A stretch of 10,861 nt of DNA, from contig CAYLZH010000179.1 of NCBI GenBank assembly GCA_964388245.1, positions 1 through 10,861 of the forward strand, in the 5' to 3' direction. This document shows positions 1 to 6,722 of this stretch, piece after piece. Numbering within the stretch: the first letter of the stretch is position 1; each line of letters begins with the position of its first letter. The DNA comes from JAIOYV01 sp964388245 (lineage in GTDB: Bacteria; Bacteroidota; Bacteroidia; Bacteroidales; M50B96). A program made the position numbers and the translations under genes. The notes under the pieces are model-generated. The model ran no database searches. It was not told the origin of the DNA and was given only the letters and a program-made list of their open reading frames with translations.

Positions 1-5
1 GATGT

Positions 6-737
6 TTAATTTACAACCTCAATAATTGCATCCATTAATAAATCAATTCCCTGGTATGTAGTAAATGATCCTGCAAAAGTAATTAAGCTTTCGTCCGGGT
101 TTTCGACAAATTTTTGACGTGTATTAAAAATTTCATCCTTGGTTGGTTCGATATACGAAGAAGGAATATCACAAATCGTATATACCAGAGCTTCTTCGTG
201 CATCATTTCGACTTGTTTAGCCAAGCCTGGACCGGTGCAAATTATTGTATGTGCATATTTTACAGTTAGATGTTCAACCTTTGAGTAGATTGAAAGCAAC
301 AAGTTCATAAAGCAACCATTTTTGTAAGAGGCCGGATCTGAATGTTTTTCGAAAATTGCTTTACTACCAGACTTTCGACTAAGGATAACTGAAATTATGC
401 CACCTTCTTCAACCCCATGTATAATAGAATATTTTGTTGAACGAATTAGTTGAAGACCTTTGAATAAAATCAAGATATCAAAAAAGATCTTCGACAATGA
501 GGGGCCTATTTTAACATTTTTAATGCCTAAAAGATTGGCCACACGGATAATTGTAACTTCAGGAATTTCAATGTTCTCTCCAATTGGGAATGTCAACAAA
601 TCAACGGAATGTCCCATTTTACTAAGTTCCGACACGATTGATTTGACTCTGATTGGTGATCCTCGCCACTGAAAAAATGGTTGAGGTGCAATAATTAGAA
701 CTTTTTGTCGGTATTGTATACTATGTTTCTTATTCAA
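6..737 (-). CDS. GT4-family glycosyltransferase, truncated (N-terminal domain plus start of C-terminal domain)
   Basis: The 243-residue product looks like the N-terminal half of a GT-B fold, GT4-type glycosyltransferase. It has an opening beta strand (KVLIIAP, residues 12-18), a glycine-bearing loop (RGSP, 25-28), the phrase SELSKMGHSVDLLTF typical of the acceptor-binding domain, an HGVEEGG segment, and KHSDP. The last 23 residues (FAGSF...GIDLLMDAI) match the first strand and helix of the nucleotide-sugar-binding domain. Complete members are usually 350-420 residues, so most of that second domain, including the catalytic E-x7-E region, is missing. The stop is the TAA at 6-8. Removing one T just before it would read V-V-N-K-H, a natural continuation, so a one-base frameshift is likely. 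No ATG exists in frame near the N-terminus. The start is taken as TTG (735-737), preceded by the purine tract AAGAAAAGA. The gene is divergent from the operon at 1697. The donor and acceptor sugars cannot be told from the sequence. Confidence 0.75.
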   Translation of the reverse strand: MNKKHSIQYRQKVLIIAPQPFFQWRGSPIRVKSIVSELSKMGHSVDLLTFPIGENIEIPEVTIIRVANLLGIKNVKIGPSLSKIFFDILILFKGLQLIRSTKYSIIHGVEEGGIISVILSRKSGSKAIFEKHSDPASYKNGCFMNLLLSIYSKVEHLTVKYAHTIICTGPGLAKQVEMMHEEALVYTICDIPSSYIEPTKDEIFNTRQKFVENPDESLITFAGSFTTYQGIDLLMDAIIEVVN

Positions 738-757
738 ATCTTTTCTTATAAAAGATT
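737..757 (-). promoter_or_regulatory. Hairpin covering the ribosome binding site of the GT4 gene
   Basis: AATCTTTT (737-744) and AAAAGATT (750-757) form a perfect 8-bp stem with a 5-nt loop. On the minus-strand mRNA this stem contains the purine-rich tract that would serve as ribosome binding site and reaches the first base of the TTG start codon. Folding could lower initiation. All pairs but two are A-U, so the stem is weak and a regulatory role is only a suggestion. Confidence 0.3.
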
Positions 758-1058
758 AGCTGGTATTGGATAATTCTGCTTGTCATTGTTGAATATATTG
801 TGAGCAATTACCTTTTTAAAATGTGAAGTTAGTAAGCAAAATTCGAAGCTCATATTGCTTCGCCACGTCACTCCCATTCAAGTCAACAATCACATTGATC
901 TTGCAATAAAAGAAAGCAACAAAGCAAATTTAACAATTTTCAAGCGGAATTTATGTTCTAAGGAAATCTGCTGATAATAAGTCGAGAACCTTGAAAATTC
1001 AAATATTGAGTCCATTCCTAAAAGTAGATTATTTGTCCCGAAGGGATAATAATTGAAT

Positions 1059-1084
1059 ACCCATCCCGAAATTTCGGGATGGGT
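1059..1084. repeat. Perfect 26-bp palindrome in the left arm of the foldback element
   Basis: The 26 bases from 1059 to 1084 equal their own reverse complement, with half-site ACCCATCCCGAAA. The palindrome occupies the same place in the left arm that an unrelated 15-nt hairpin (1182-1196) occupies in the right arm. As RNA or extruded DNA it could form a stable stem. Confidence 0.85.
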
Positions 1085-1101
1085 GGAAAATAACATCTAA
1101 T

Positions 1102-1162
1102 TCCCAGCCCTTAAAGGGCTGAGCTTTTAGCAAGCTCATATTCAGCTCTTTCAGGGCTGGGA
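1102..1162. repeat. Central compound stem-loop of the foldback element
   Basis: TCCCAGCCCT (1102-1111) pairs perfectly with AGGGCTGGGA (1153-1162). Inside lies a 6-bp hairpin, GAGCTT (1121-1126) with AAGCTC (1132-1137). Alternative local hairpins are also possible: CAGCCCTT (1105-1112) with AAGGGCTG (1114-1121), and the CAGCTCTTTCAGGGCTG segment (1143-1159). The region can therefore fold as one long stem or as a chain of short hairpins. Confidence 0.75.
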
Positions 1163-1181
1163 GTAGATGCTCCATTTTACC

Positions 1182-1224
1182 GTGGGTTTCACCCACAGTT
1201 ATTCAAATACAGTCCTTTCAGGAC
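1182..1224. repeat. Two short TTTCA-loop hairpins in the right arm
   Basis: GTGGGT (1182-1187) pairs with ACCCAC (1191-1196) around a TTC loop, and GTCCT (1212-1216) pairs with AGGAC (1220-1224) around another TTC loop. Both share a TTTCA core with the segment at 1143-1159, which suggests related modules within the foldback element. Confidence 0.65.
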
Positions 1225-1474
1225 ATTTTATAAATTTTGGACTTTTCGGAGTGGACTCAATATTATATGAAATTATAAATATTGAAATCAATCCACACTA
1301 ATCTGAGCATAATGACCTATGGCTTAAATTAATTTCAATAATTGTAAATTGAAAAACATATTGGTGTTTTTATCGTACACATTCAAGTTATATAAGTTAA
1401 AGAAGGAAGAAATGACTTATTTAATTATAAACAATAATGTGTTGATTGAACAAAATGCAAGATAAAAAGAATTC

Positions 1475-1482
1475 TATATTTG
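1475..1482 (+). promoter_or_regulatory. Candidate Bacteroidota -7 promoter element for the operon
   Basis: TATATTTG fits the Bacteroidota sigma-70-type -7 consensus TAnnTTTG. No well-placed -33 TTTG was found; the nearest TTG (1446-1448) lies about 26 bp upstream, further than the usual 19-21. If it is used, the transcript would carry an untranslated leader of roughly 205-210 nt before the dehydrogenase start at 1697. Confidence 0.3.
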
Positions 1483-1696
1483 TAGATTAATCAAGTTGCT
1501 ATGAATCATTAAACTATAAATCAGGCTAAAAATAAAATGAATTGTAGAATGATGTTGCCTTATCAGTTGAGTGATTGATCACCATATTAAGCTGCTTGTA
1601 ATAGAAATTGAAGAAATAATCAATCGAAATGTTCGACTAAGCACAAATGGAAATCAAACTTTTTTTAAGATAATCAATAATTGAAAGAAATAGATA

Positions 1697-3421
1697 ATGA
1701 AAATACAATTGAACGAATCGTTCTCATACGAATGGAAGGTAGAGAAAATAGCAGTTATTGGTCCGGGTATTGTGGGGATGCCAATGGCGAGCCTGCTGGC
1801 AGATGCCAAAATCCGGATAGGAACGGATAAACCTGCAAAAGTTCTTGTTGTTCAAAGGAATTCCAGAAACTCAGGATGGAAAGTCGAGGCCATTAATAAG
1901 GGCAAATCAGTTATAGGAGGCATTGAACCAGGTCTCAACAAAATTACAGAGGAGGCAGTAAAAGAAGGTATTTTGTCTGCAACAAGCGATTTTTCCAATC
2001 TTGCCGATGCCGATGTGATTCTTGTATCAATCCAAACTGACAAGGACGGATTTGCGCCTGACTATGGGCCTATGTTTGGAGGTTTAACCAGCCTTGCCGA
2101 AGCCCTTCAAAACAAACCTGAAGGAAAAATCCCACTGATTGTTTTTGAATCAACTTTGGCACCCTCATCAATGGCTACGGTAATAAAGGATCATTTTGCT
2201 AAATTTGGTTTGATTGAAGGCAAAGACCTGTTGCTTGGGAATAGTCCGAACAGGGTAATGCCGGGCAGGTTGGTCGAAAGAGTTACCGAATCGGATAAGC
2301 TTGTAGCCGGATTACATCCTGAAACTCCAAAAATGATTAGGCACCTTTATAAAAATATTGTGCTGAAGGCTGAGCTTTTTGCAACAAACAGTTTGACTGC
2401 CGAAGTGGTTAAAACACTTGAAAATGCTTACCGGGATGTAAGGATTGCATTTTCGACCGAAGTTGTCCGATATTGTGATAATAACAATATCGATTTTTAT
2501 GCACTTCGCAACAAGGTAAATAATTTGCTTGCTCAGGAAGATAATGCCACTGACGATCCAAATGCTGTACCGAGCGGAGGAATATTAATTCCGATGCTGG
2601 GAGTTGGTGGCCACTGCCTGCCAAAAGACGGAATACTTCTTTGGTGGCGCAGGATTGAGAGTAACGCAGATACTTCGGAAAGCCTGATCCTTAATTCGAG
2701 GGCAATTAATGATGAGTCGCCTGCTGAAACCATTAAACTGTTTGAGGAGGAATTTGGAGATGTCAGAGATAAGAAAATTGCAATTTTAGGAACGGCCTAC
2801 AGGTTTAACTCCGAAGATACACGAAACTCACCATCGATTCAGCTTGCCTTGCAATTACAGCAAAAAGGGGCTGAAGTAATTCTCCAGGATCCCTATGTTA
2901 AACCTGATGATCAGAACCTTTTGAAGTTCAATGTAGGATCACTTTTTATACAGGATAGAACGAAAGCCATTGCCAATGCTGAGTATATTGTAATTGGTAC
3001 AGCTCATAAATTTTATATCGATGAGTATACTGATATCTTGAAGAATGCTCCAAATTTAAAAGGGATCATCGATGCTTCTAATATTTATCAGCGGAAACAG
3101 GTGGAAGAATCCGGAATTGCTTATACAGGAATAGGAAGGGGAGAAGCAGAACCGGCTGATGATTTCGTCGATTTTGTTTATAAATCATTCAGGATAATGG
3201 AACGCGGACTTGCCAACGAAGTATTTGCTCTTTGCAATTTTCTGAATGCTAATTATGCCGATTCAGATTTTAATAAAGTCAGGTTTGAGGAGGTTCAACG
3301 ATTGGCAGCAAGTTGTTCAACAGGTTGTGAAATAGCCAATACCGGCCCGGTTGATAATATGCCTGAATTTAAAGGACATGTTTTCAGGTTGGTACGAAAC
3401 GCTTTCAATGCCGGTAATTAA
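1697..3421 (+). CDS. UDP-glucose/GDP-mannose dehydrogenase family nucleotide-sugar dehydrogenase with C-terminal extension
   Basis: This is a cytosolic NAD-dependent enzyme that oxidises the C6 hydroxyl of an NDP-sugar in two steps to a uronic acid. The N-terminal Rossmann motif is GPGIVG (residues 22-27). The central helix has VVKTLENAYRDV (237-248). The catalytic cysteine is C307 in GVGGHCLPKDG, nearer the GGHC form of WecC-type enzymes than the GGSC of UDP-glucose dehydrogenases. The second Rossmann domain opens at KKIAILGTAYRFNSEDTR (359-376). At 574 residues it is longer than the usual 400-450, with an added tail from about residue 482 to 574 carrying a CSTGC pair (C540, C544). It is first in the operon; a wecB epimerase starts 1 bp after its stop (TAA-t-ATG). 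UDP-ManNAc or UDP-GlcNAc are reasonable substrates by context, but UDP-glucose is not excluded. The start at 1697 is preceded by GAAAGAAA. Confidence 0.92.
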   Translation: MKIQLNESFSYEWKVEKIAVIGPGIVGMPMASLLADAKIRIGTDKPAKVLVVQRNSRNSGWKVEAINKGKSVIGGIEPGLNKITEEAVKEGILSATSDFSNLADADVILVSIQTDKDGFAPDYGPMFGGLTSLAEALQNKPEGKIPLIVFESTLAPSSMATVIKDHFAKFGLIEGKDLLLGNSPNRVMPGRLVERVTESDKLVAGLHPETPKMIRHLYKNIVLKAELFATNSLTAEVVKTLENAYRDVRIAFSTEVVRYCDNNNIDFYALRNKVNNLLAQEDNATDDPNAVPSGGILIPMLGVGGHCLPKDGILLWWRRIESNADTSESLILNSRAINDESPAETIKLFEEEFGDVRDKKIAILGTAYRFNSEDTRNSPSIQLALQLQQKGAEVILQDPYVKPDDQNLLKFNVGSLFIQDRTKAIANAEYIVIGTAHKFYIDEYTDILKNAPNLKGIIDASNIYQRKQVEESGIAYTGIGRGEAEPADDFVDFVYKSFRIMERGLANEVFALCNFLNANYADSDFNKVRFEEVQRLAASCSTGCEIANTGPVDNMPEFKGHVFRLVRNAFNAGN

Positions 3422-3422
3422 T

Positions 3423-4493
3423 ATGTCTCATCAGAAAAAAATAGTATCAATTGTTGGGGCACGGCCACAGTTTATCAAGCTGGCACCCTTGTCAGAAAAA
3501 CTTAGCCGGCATCATCATGAAGTTATTGTTCACACTGGTCAACATTATGATCATAAGATGTCGGATACATTTTTTACTGATCTGAAAATAAAAAATCCGA
3601 AATACAACCTTAACATCGGATCCCGATTGCATGGAGCACAAACCGGGCAGATGATGGAAAAAATCGAAATAGTATTGCTAAAAGAAAAACCTGATGTGGT
3701 TATAGTTTTTGGCGACACTAATTCAACTCTTGCAGGGGCCCTGGCAGCAGCAAAACTGCACATAAAAGTCGTACATGTTGAAGCCGGATTAAGGAGCTAC
3801 AACCGGAGCATGCCCGAAGAAATAAACCGGATTGCAACCGATCATGTTTCCGATATATTGTTTGCTCCAACTTTAACTGCAATGGAGATTTTGTCTGCTG
3901 AAGGACTTGCTTCGAAATCATATCATACTGGCGACATAATGGTTGATACTGTTGAGCGGAATTTAAAGTTAGCTTCGCAAAAAACATCCATCGGGCAGAA
4001 ACTAAACCTGCCGGGAAAATATTATCTCCTTACCCTACACAGGCCATACAATGTTGACGATCCACAGATGCTGATGAAAATACTGACAACTTTGTCAGGG
4101 CTTGATCATAAAGTTATTTTCCCTGTTCATCCTCGTACGAGAAAAATGATAGATTCACTTTCAGGTTATTCATCACAGAATATTAGCTTGACAGATCCTC
4201 TGGGCTATCTCGATTTCTTATATCTGCAATCGGGTGCCCATAAAATTATTACCGATTCGGGTGGTATACAAAAAGAGGCATATATCCTGAAAAAACCTTG
4301 CATTACCCTTCGACCGGAAACCGAATGGGTTGAAACAGTTCAGGAAGGTTGGAACCTGTTAATGAATCCGGAGAGCGAATTAAGTAGGGAGAAAATTCAG
4401 AATTTTTTACCCGGGAAAAAACAATCCGATATCTTTGGAAACAAGATAGCAGATAAAATGACTGAAATAATAAATACTTTGCCGGATGGATGA
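3423..4493 (+). CDS. wecB: UDP-N-acetylglucosamine 2-epimerase (non-hydrolysing)
   Basis: This cytosolic enzyme interconverts UDP-GlcNAc and UDP-ManNAc through elimination and re-addition of UDP. The start is taken at 3423 because the protein then begins MSHQKKIVSIVGARPQFIK, with the family's N-terminal GxRPQFIK at residues 12-19; an ATG further upstream in frame would overlap the previous gene by 71 bp. Conserved blocks are TGQHYD (38-43), GDTNST (97-102), VEAGLRS (119-125), PEEINR (131-136), LHRP with H206, TDSGGIQKE (277-285) and LRPETEWVETV. By alignment from memory with E. coli WecB, D98, E120, E132 and H206 fill the catalytic positions. The LRPETEWVE wording resembles the WbpI-like branch, so a UDP-GlcNAc-derived uronic acid is an alternative substrate. 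Its 356 residues are normal for the family. The stop overlaps the next gene by 8 bp, suggesting translational coupling. Confidence 0.93.
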   Translation: MSHQKKIVSIVGARPQFIKLAPLSEKLSRHHHEVIVHTGQHYDHKMSDTFFTDLKIKNPKYNLNIGSRLHGAQTGQMMEKIEIVLLKEKPDVVIVFGDTNSTLAGALAAAKLHIKVVHVEAGLRSYNRSMPEEINRIATDHVSDILFAPTLTAMEILSAEGLASKSYHTGDIMVDTVERNLKLASQKTSIGQKLNLPGKYYLLTLHRPYNVDDPQMLMKILTTLSGLDHKVIFPVHPRTRKMIDSLSGYSSQNISLTDPLGYLDFLYLQSGAHKIITDSGGIQKEAYILKKPCITLRPETEWVETVQEGWNLLMNPESELSREKIQNFLPGKKQSDIFGNKIADKMTEIINTLPDG

Positions 4494-5784
4494 TAAAATA
4501 GCCATAATAGGTGGTGGAATTTTAGGGATGACAATGGCCCTGCGATTGGCCGAAAAAGGATATTCCATTAGTTTGTATGAAGCAACACCATCGTTGGGAG
4601 GCCTTACAGCAGCCTGGCAAATTGACGATATCCTATGGGATAAGTTTTATCATGTAATTTTACTATCCGATACCTTTACCCGAAAAATACTTAATGAAAC
4701 CGGATTAGAAGATCGATCCCATTGGGTTGAAACGAAAACAGGATTTTATTCGGGTGGCAGGCTACATTCAATGTCAAACCTGGTAGAATTTTTTCGATTT
4801 CCGCCTATCAACCTGATTGATAAATTCAGGCTTGGTCTTACAATTTTTATGGCATCGAAAATTAAAGATTGGAAAAAGCTTGAAAAAATAAAGGTACAGG
4901 AATGGCTCACACGATGGTCGGGAAAAAACACCTTCGACAAAATATGGTTACCACTCCTTCAATCTAAATTAGGCGATAGTTACAAGGATACGGCGGCCTC
5001 ATTTATCTGGGCCACCATTCAGCGTATGTATGCCGCCCGACGAACCGGATTAAAAAAGGAAATGTTTGGTTATGTCGACGGGGGCTATGCTACTATTCTC
5101 GATGCTTTTCAGGAATTGCTGAAATCGAAAGGTGTTGAAATACATACGAATCATTCCCTCGGTGAAATAAACCAAACAGGAAAGGTTATCAACCTGAAAT
5201 TTAAAAATGGAAATGCTCCTTCGTTTCCAAAAGCAGTATTGACAATTCCCTCAAACATAATTCCTAAAGTTACATACGGACTAAGTGCCGAAGAGGTATC
5301 GAAGCTGAATGATGTAAAATATCTTGGTGTTGTTTGCAGCTCGGTGCTGTTAAAAAAGCAATTATCGCCCTACTATGTAACTAATATTACTGATGATGAT
5401 AATCCATTTACCGGAATTATTGAAATGGGTGCTTTGGTAAATATGAAGGCGTTTAATGGTCACTCGTTGATCTATTTGCCAAAGTATGTAAAAGCAAACG
5501 ATCCGTTTTTTAAAAAAACTGATAAGGAGATTGAAACTATTTTTATTGAAGCACTTTTCAGGATGTATCCTGAACTTAGCAGGGATGATATTGTTTCTAT
5601 AAAAACTGCGAAGGCTGCCAATGTATTTGCATTGCCAGGTGTATCATATTCAGAAAATTTATGTGACATGAAAACATCATTACCGGGTTTGTTTATTGTA
5701 AATTCATCATACATTACAAATAGTACGCTTAATGTGAATGATACTGTAAGCCTGGCCGAAAACGCAGTTTTGAAATATTTTTAG
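4486..5784 (+). CDS. FAD-dependent amine-oxidase-like (NAD(P)/FAD) oxidoreductase
   Basis: A 432-residue flavoprotein of the amine oxidase / protoporphyrinogen oxidase / UDP-galactopyranose mutase-like superfamily. The N-terminal dinucleotide-binding fold is clear: IAIIGGGILG (5-14), then the ribose-binding acidic residue E32 in LYEATPSLGGL, with the second glycine pair at 38-39. The C-terminal FAD-contact segment GLFIVNSSY...LNVNDTVSLAEN (from about residue 401) closes the fold. No signal peptide or obvious membrane segment is present, so it is probably cytosolic. The substrate is unknown; relatives placed in polysaccharide and lipid-sugar loci are usually left as generic oxidoreductases. 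It could oxidise or rearrange a sugar or polyprenyl-linked intermediate. It overlaps wecB by 8 bp and is followed after 1 bp (TAG-c-ATG) by the deacetylase. Confidence 0.85.
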   Translation: MDDKIAIIGGGILGMTMALRLAEKGYSISLYEATPSLGGLTAAWQIDDILWDKFYHVILLSDTFTRKILNETGLEDRSHWVETKTGFYSGGRLHSMSNLVEFFRFPPINLIDKFRLGLTIFMASKIKDWKKLEKIKVQEWLTRWSGKNTFDKIWLPLLQSKLGDSYKDTAASFIWATIQRMYAARRTGLKKEMFGYVDGGYATILDAFQELLKSKGVEIHTNHSLGEINQTGKVINLKFKNGNAPSFPKAVLTIPSNIIPKVTYGLSAEEVSKLNDVKYLGVVCSSVLLKKQLSPYYVTNITDDDNPFTGIIEMGALVNMKAFNGHSLIYLPKYVKANDPFFKKTDKEIETIFIEALFRMYPELSRDDIVSIKTAKAANVFALPGVSYSENLCDMKTSLPGLFIVNSSYITNSTLNVNDTVSLAENAVLKYF

Positions 5785-5785
5785 C

Positions 5786-6722
5786 ATGGCAAAGAAAATT
5801 GCAAGCATATCACTCGATTTAGACAACCAATGGTCGTACATGAAAATTCATGGCGATGAGGGTTGGGAGGAATATCCATCGTACCTGCATATTTTTGTGC
5901 CTTATATTCTCGACCTGCTGGATGAGTTAAAATTGCGTATTACTTTTTTTATAGTTGGCAAGGATGCATCAATAGAAAAAAATATTCCATTTCTGAAAAT
6001 GATTTCGGACAGGGGGCACGAAATAGGAAACCACTCGTTTAATCACGAATCATGGCTGCAAAAGTATTCAAAAAAGGAACTGGAAAAAGAAATTGAGGAT
6101 GCAGAGAATACCATAAAAAATGCTANNNNNNNNNNATCAGACGCGGGGATTTCGTGGGCCGGGATTTAGCTGGAGCCCTGAACTTCTGGAAGTACTCCAT
6201 GAACGGGGATACAAATTCGATGCCTCAACCTTACCTACCTACATTGGCCCAATTGCGCGAAAGTATTATTTCTGGAAATCGGACCTGAGCAAAGAAGAAA
6301 AAAAAGAACGTAGCGAATTATTTGGCTCGTTTAAAGATGGTCTACGGTCGTTAAAACCATATCATCATCAACTAAAAGAAAACAGGAAATTACTGGAGAT
6401 CCCTGTTACTACCATCCCTGTTATCAAGGTACCTTTTCATTTAAGCTACCTGTTGTATTTGAGCGGTATGTCTCCATTGCTGATGAAGCTATATTTATGG
6501 TTTGCAATTTTTATGTGCCGGATTACAAAGACCTCTCCGAGCTTTTTGTTGCATCCGCTTGATTTGATCGGTGGAGATAAAATTACCGAGCTGGCTTTTT
6601 TCCCTGGTATGAATATCAGCAGTAACAAAAAAGCCGAAGTGTTTAAGTACGTAATCGAAAGGCTGAAGAGCAGTTACCAGCTTGTAACCATGGAAGAACA
6701 TGCAGAATATGTCAAAGACTGA
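5786..6722 (+). CDS. Polysaccharide deacetylase (NodB homology, CE4-like), interrupted by a scaffold gap
   Basis: This is a metal-dependent N-acyl hydrolase of the NodB-homology superfamily. Motif 1 is SLDLDNQW with D11 and D13 (a DxD spacing as in ArnD, not the DD of chitin deacetylases). Motif 2 is H83-x3-H87 in GNHSFNHESW. After the gap, motif 3 is RGFRGPGFSW (6144-6173) and motif 5 is LLHPLD with the catalytic-type His at 6552-6554. The protein is about 310 residues with no signal peptide, so action on the cytoplasmic side is likely. Ten Ns at 6126-6135 split the gene. The sequence before and after them is in different frames at the printed gap length, but both encode conserved family sequence, so the gene is probably intact. 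It starts 1 bp after the FAD gene. Together with the downstream GT2 and GT-C genes it suggests deacylation of a lipid-linked aminosugar; deacetylation of a polymer is the alternative. Confidence 0.88.
6126..6135. other. Scaffold gap (ten Ns) inside the deacetylase gene
   Basis: Ten undetermined bases. Upstream, codons end at 6124 with base 6125 opening the next codon; downstream, codons resume at 6138. Keeping the gene open therefore requires the true number of missing bases to be a multiple of three, so ten is a placeholder and not the real length. Confidence 0.95.

Larger units (their letters stand above)
1002..1264. mobile_element. MITE-like foldback element with 24-bp terminal inverted repeats
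   Basis: Positions 1002-1025 and 1241-1264 are inverted copies matching at 22 of 24 positions; the mismatches are at 1015 and 1019. The outermost six bases, AATATT, are themselves palindromic, so they also form a direct repeat flanking GAGTCC...GGACTC (1008-1258) and could be a target-site duplication. The two halves share the same modules in mirror order around an axis near 1132: a small TCCC/GGGA-type hairpin (1036-1046 against 1212-1224), TTGAATA (1053-1059 against 1200-1206), a variable hairpin (1059-1084 against 1182-1196), CATCTA (1094-1099 against 1164-1169), and a 10-bp CCCAGCCC stem (1102-1111 against 1153-1162). There is no transposase gene, so this would be a non-autonomous element mobilised in trans or a domesticated repeat. 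The family is unnamed here. The inverted-repeat structure is directly visible; mobility is inferred. Confidence 0.65.
738..1696. other. Divergent intergenic region (about 960 bp)
   Basis: No convincing protein gene was found here. Positions 738-1001 are AT-rich and hold a small hairpin, CGAAGC (844-849) with GCTTCG (857-862), but nothing else I can name. Positions 1002-1264 are the foldback element described separately. Positions 1265-1696 are very AT-rich and hold a candidate promoter -7 element at 1475-1482 and the presumed leader of the operon. Promoters for both flanking genes must lie in this region, so the foldback element sits between two divergent transcription units. Confidence 0.7.

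Noticed and set aside
844..880. CGAAGC/GCTTCG hairpin followed by GCCACGTCACTCCC, reminiscent of a common intergenic repeat
   Set aside because: The resemblance is partial and from memory only; no second copy exists in the window to support it as a repeat family.
890..1096. A 68-codon minus-strand ORF in the intergenic region
   Set aside because: Its 5' part reads through the 26-bp palindrome and the left arm of the foldback element, its composition is not protein-like, and it has no recognisable domain or ribosome binding site.
1059..1224. CRISPR array
   Set aside because: The repeated units are hairpins of different sequence and length with no regular spacers, and the whole region is explained by the mirror-symmetric foldback element.
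3351..3422. Upstream in-frame ATG giving wecB an extra 24 N-terminal residues
   Set aside because: It would overlap the dehydrogenase by 71 bp, and family members begin only a few residues before the GxRPQFIK motif, which fits the start at 3423.
4746..4940. Minus-strand and alternate-frame ORFs within the operon genes
   Set aside because: They lie fully inside strongly supported genes, lack domains, and are expected by chance in AT-rich coding sequence.
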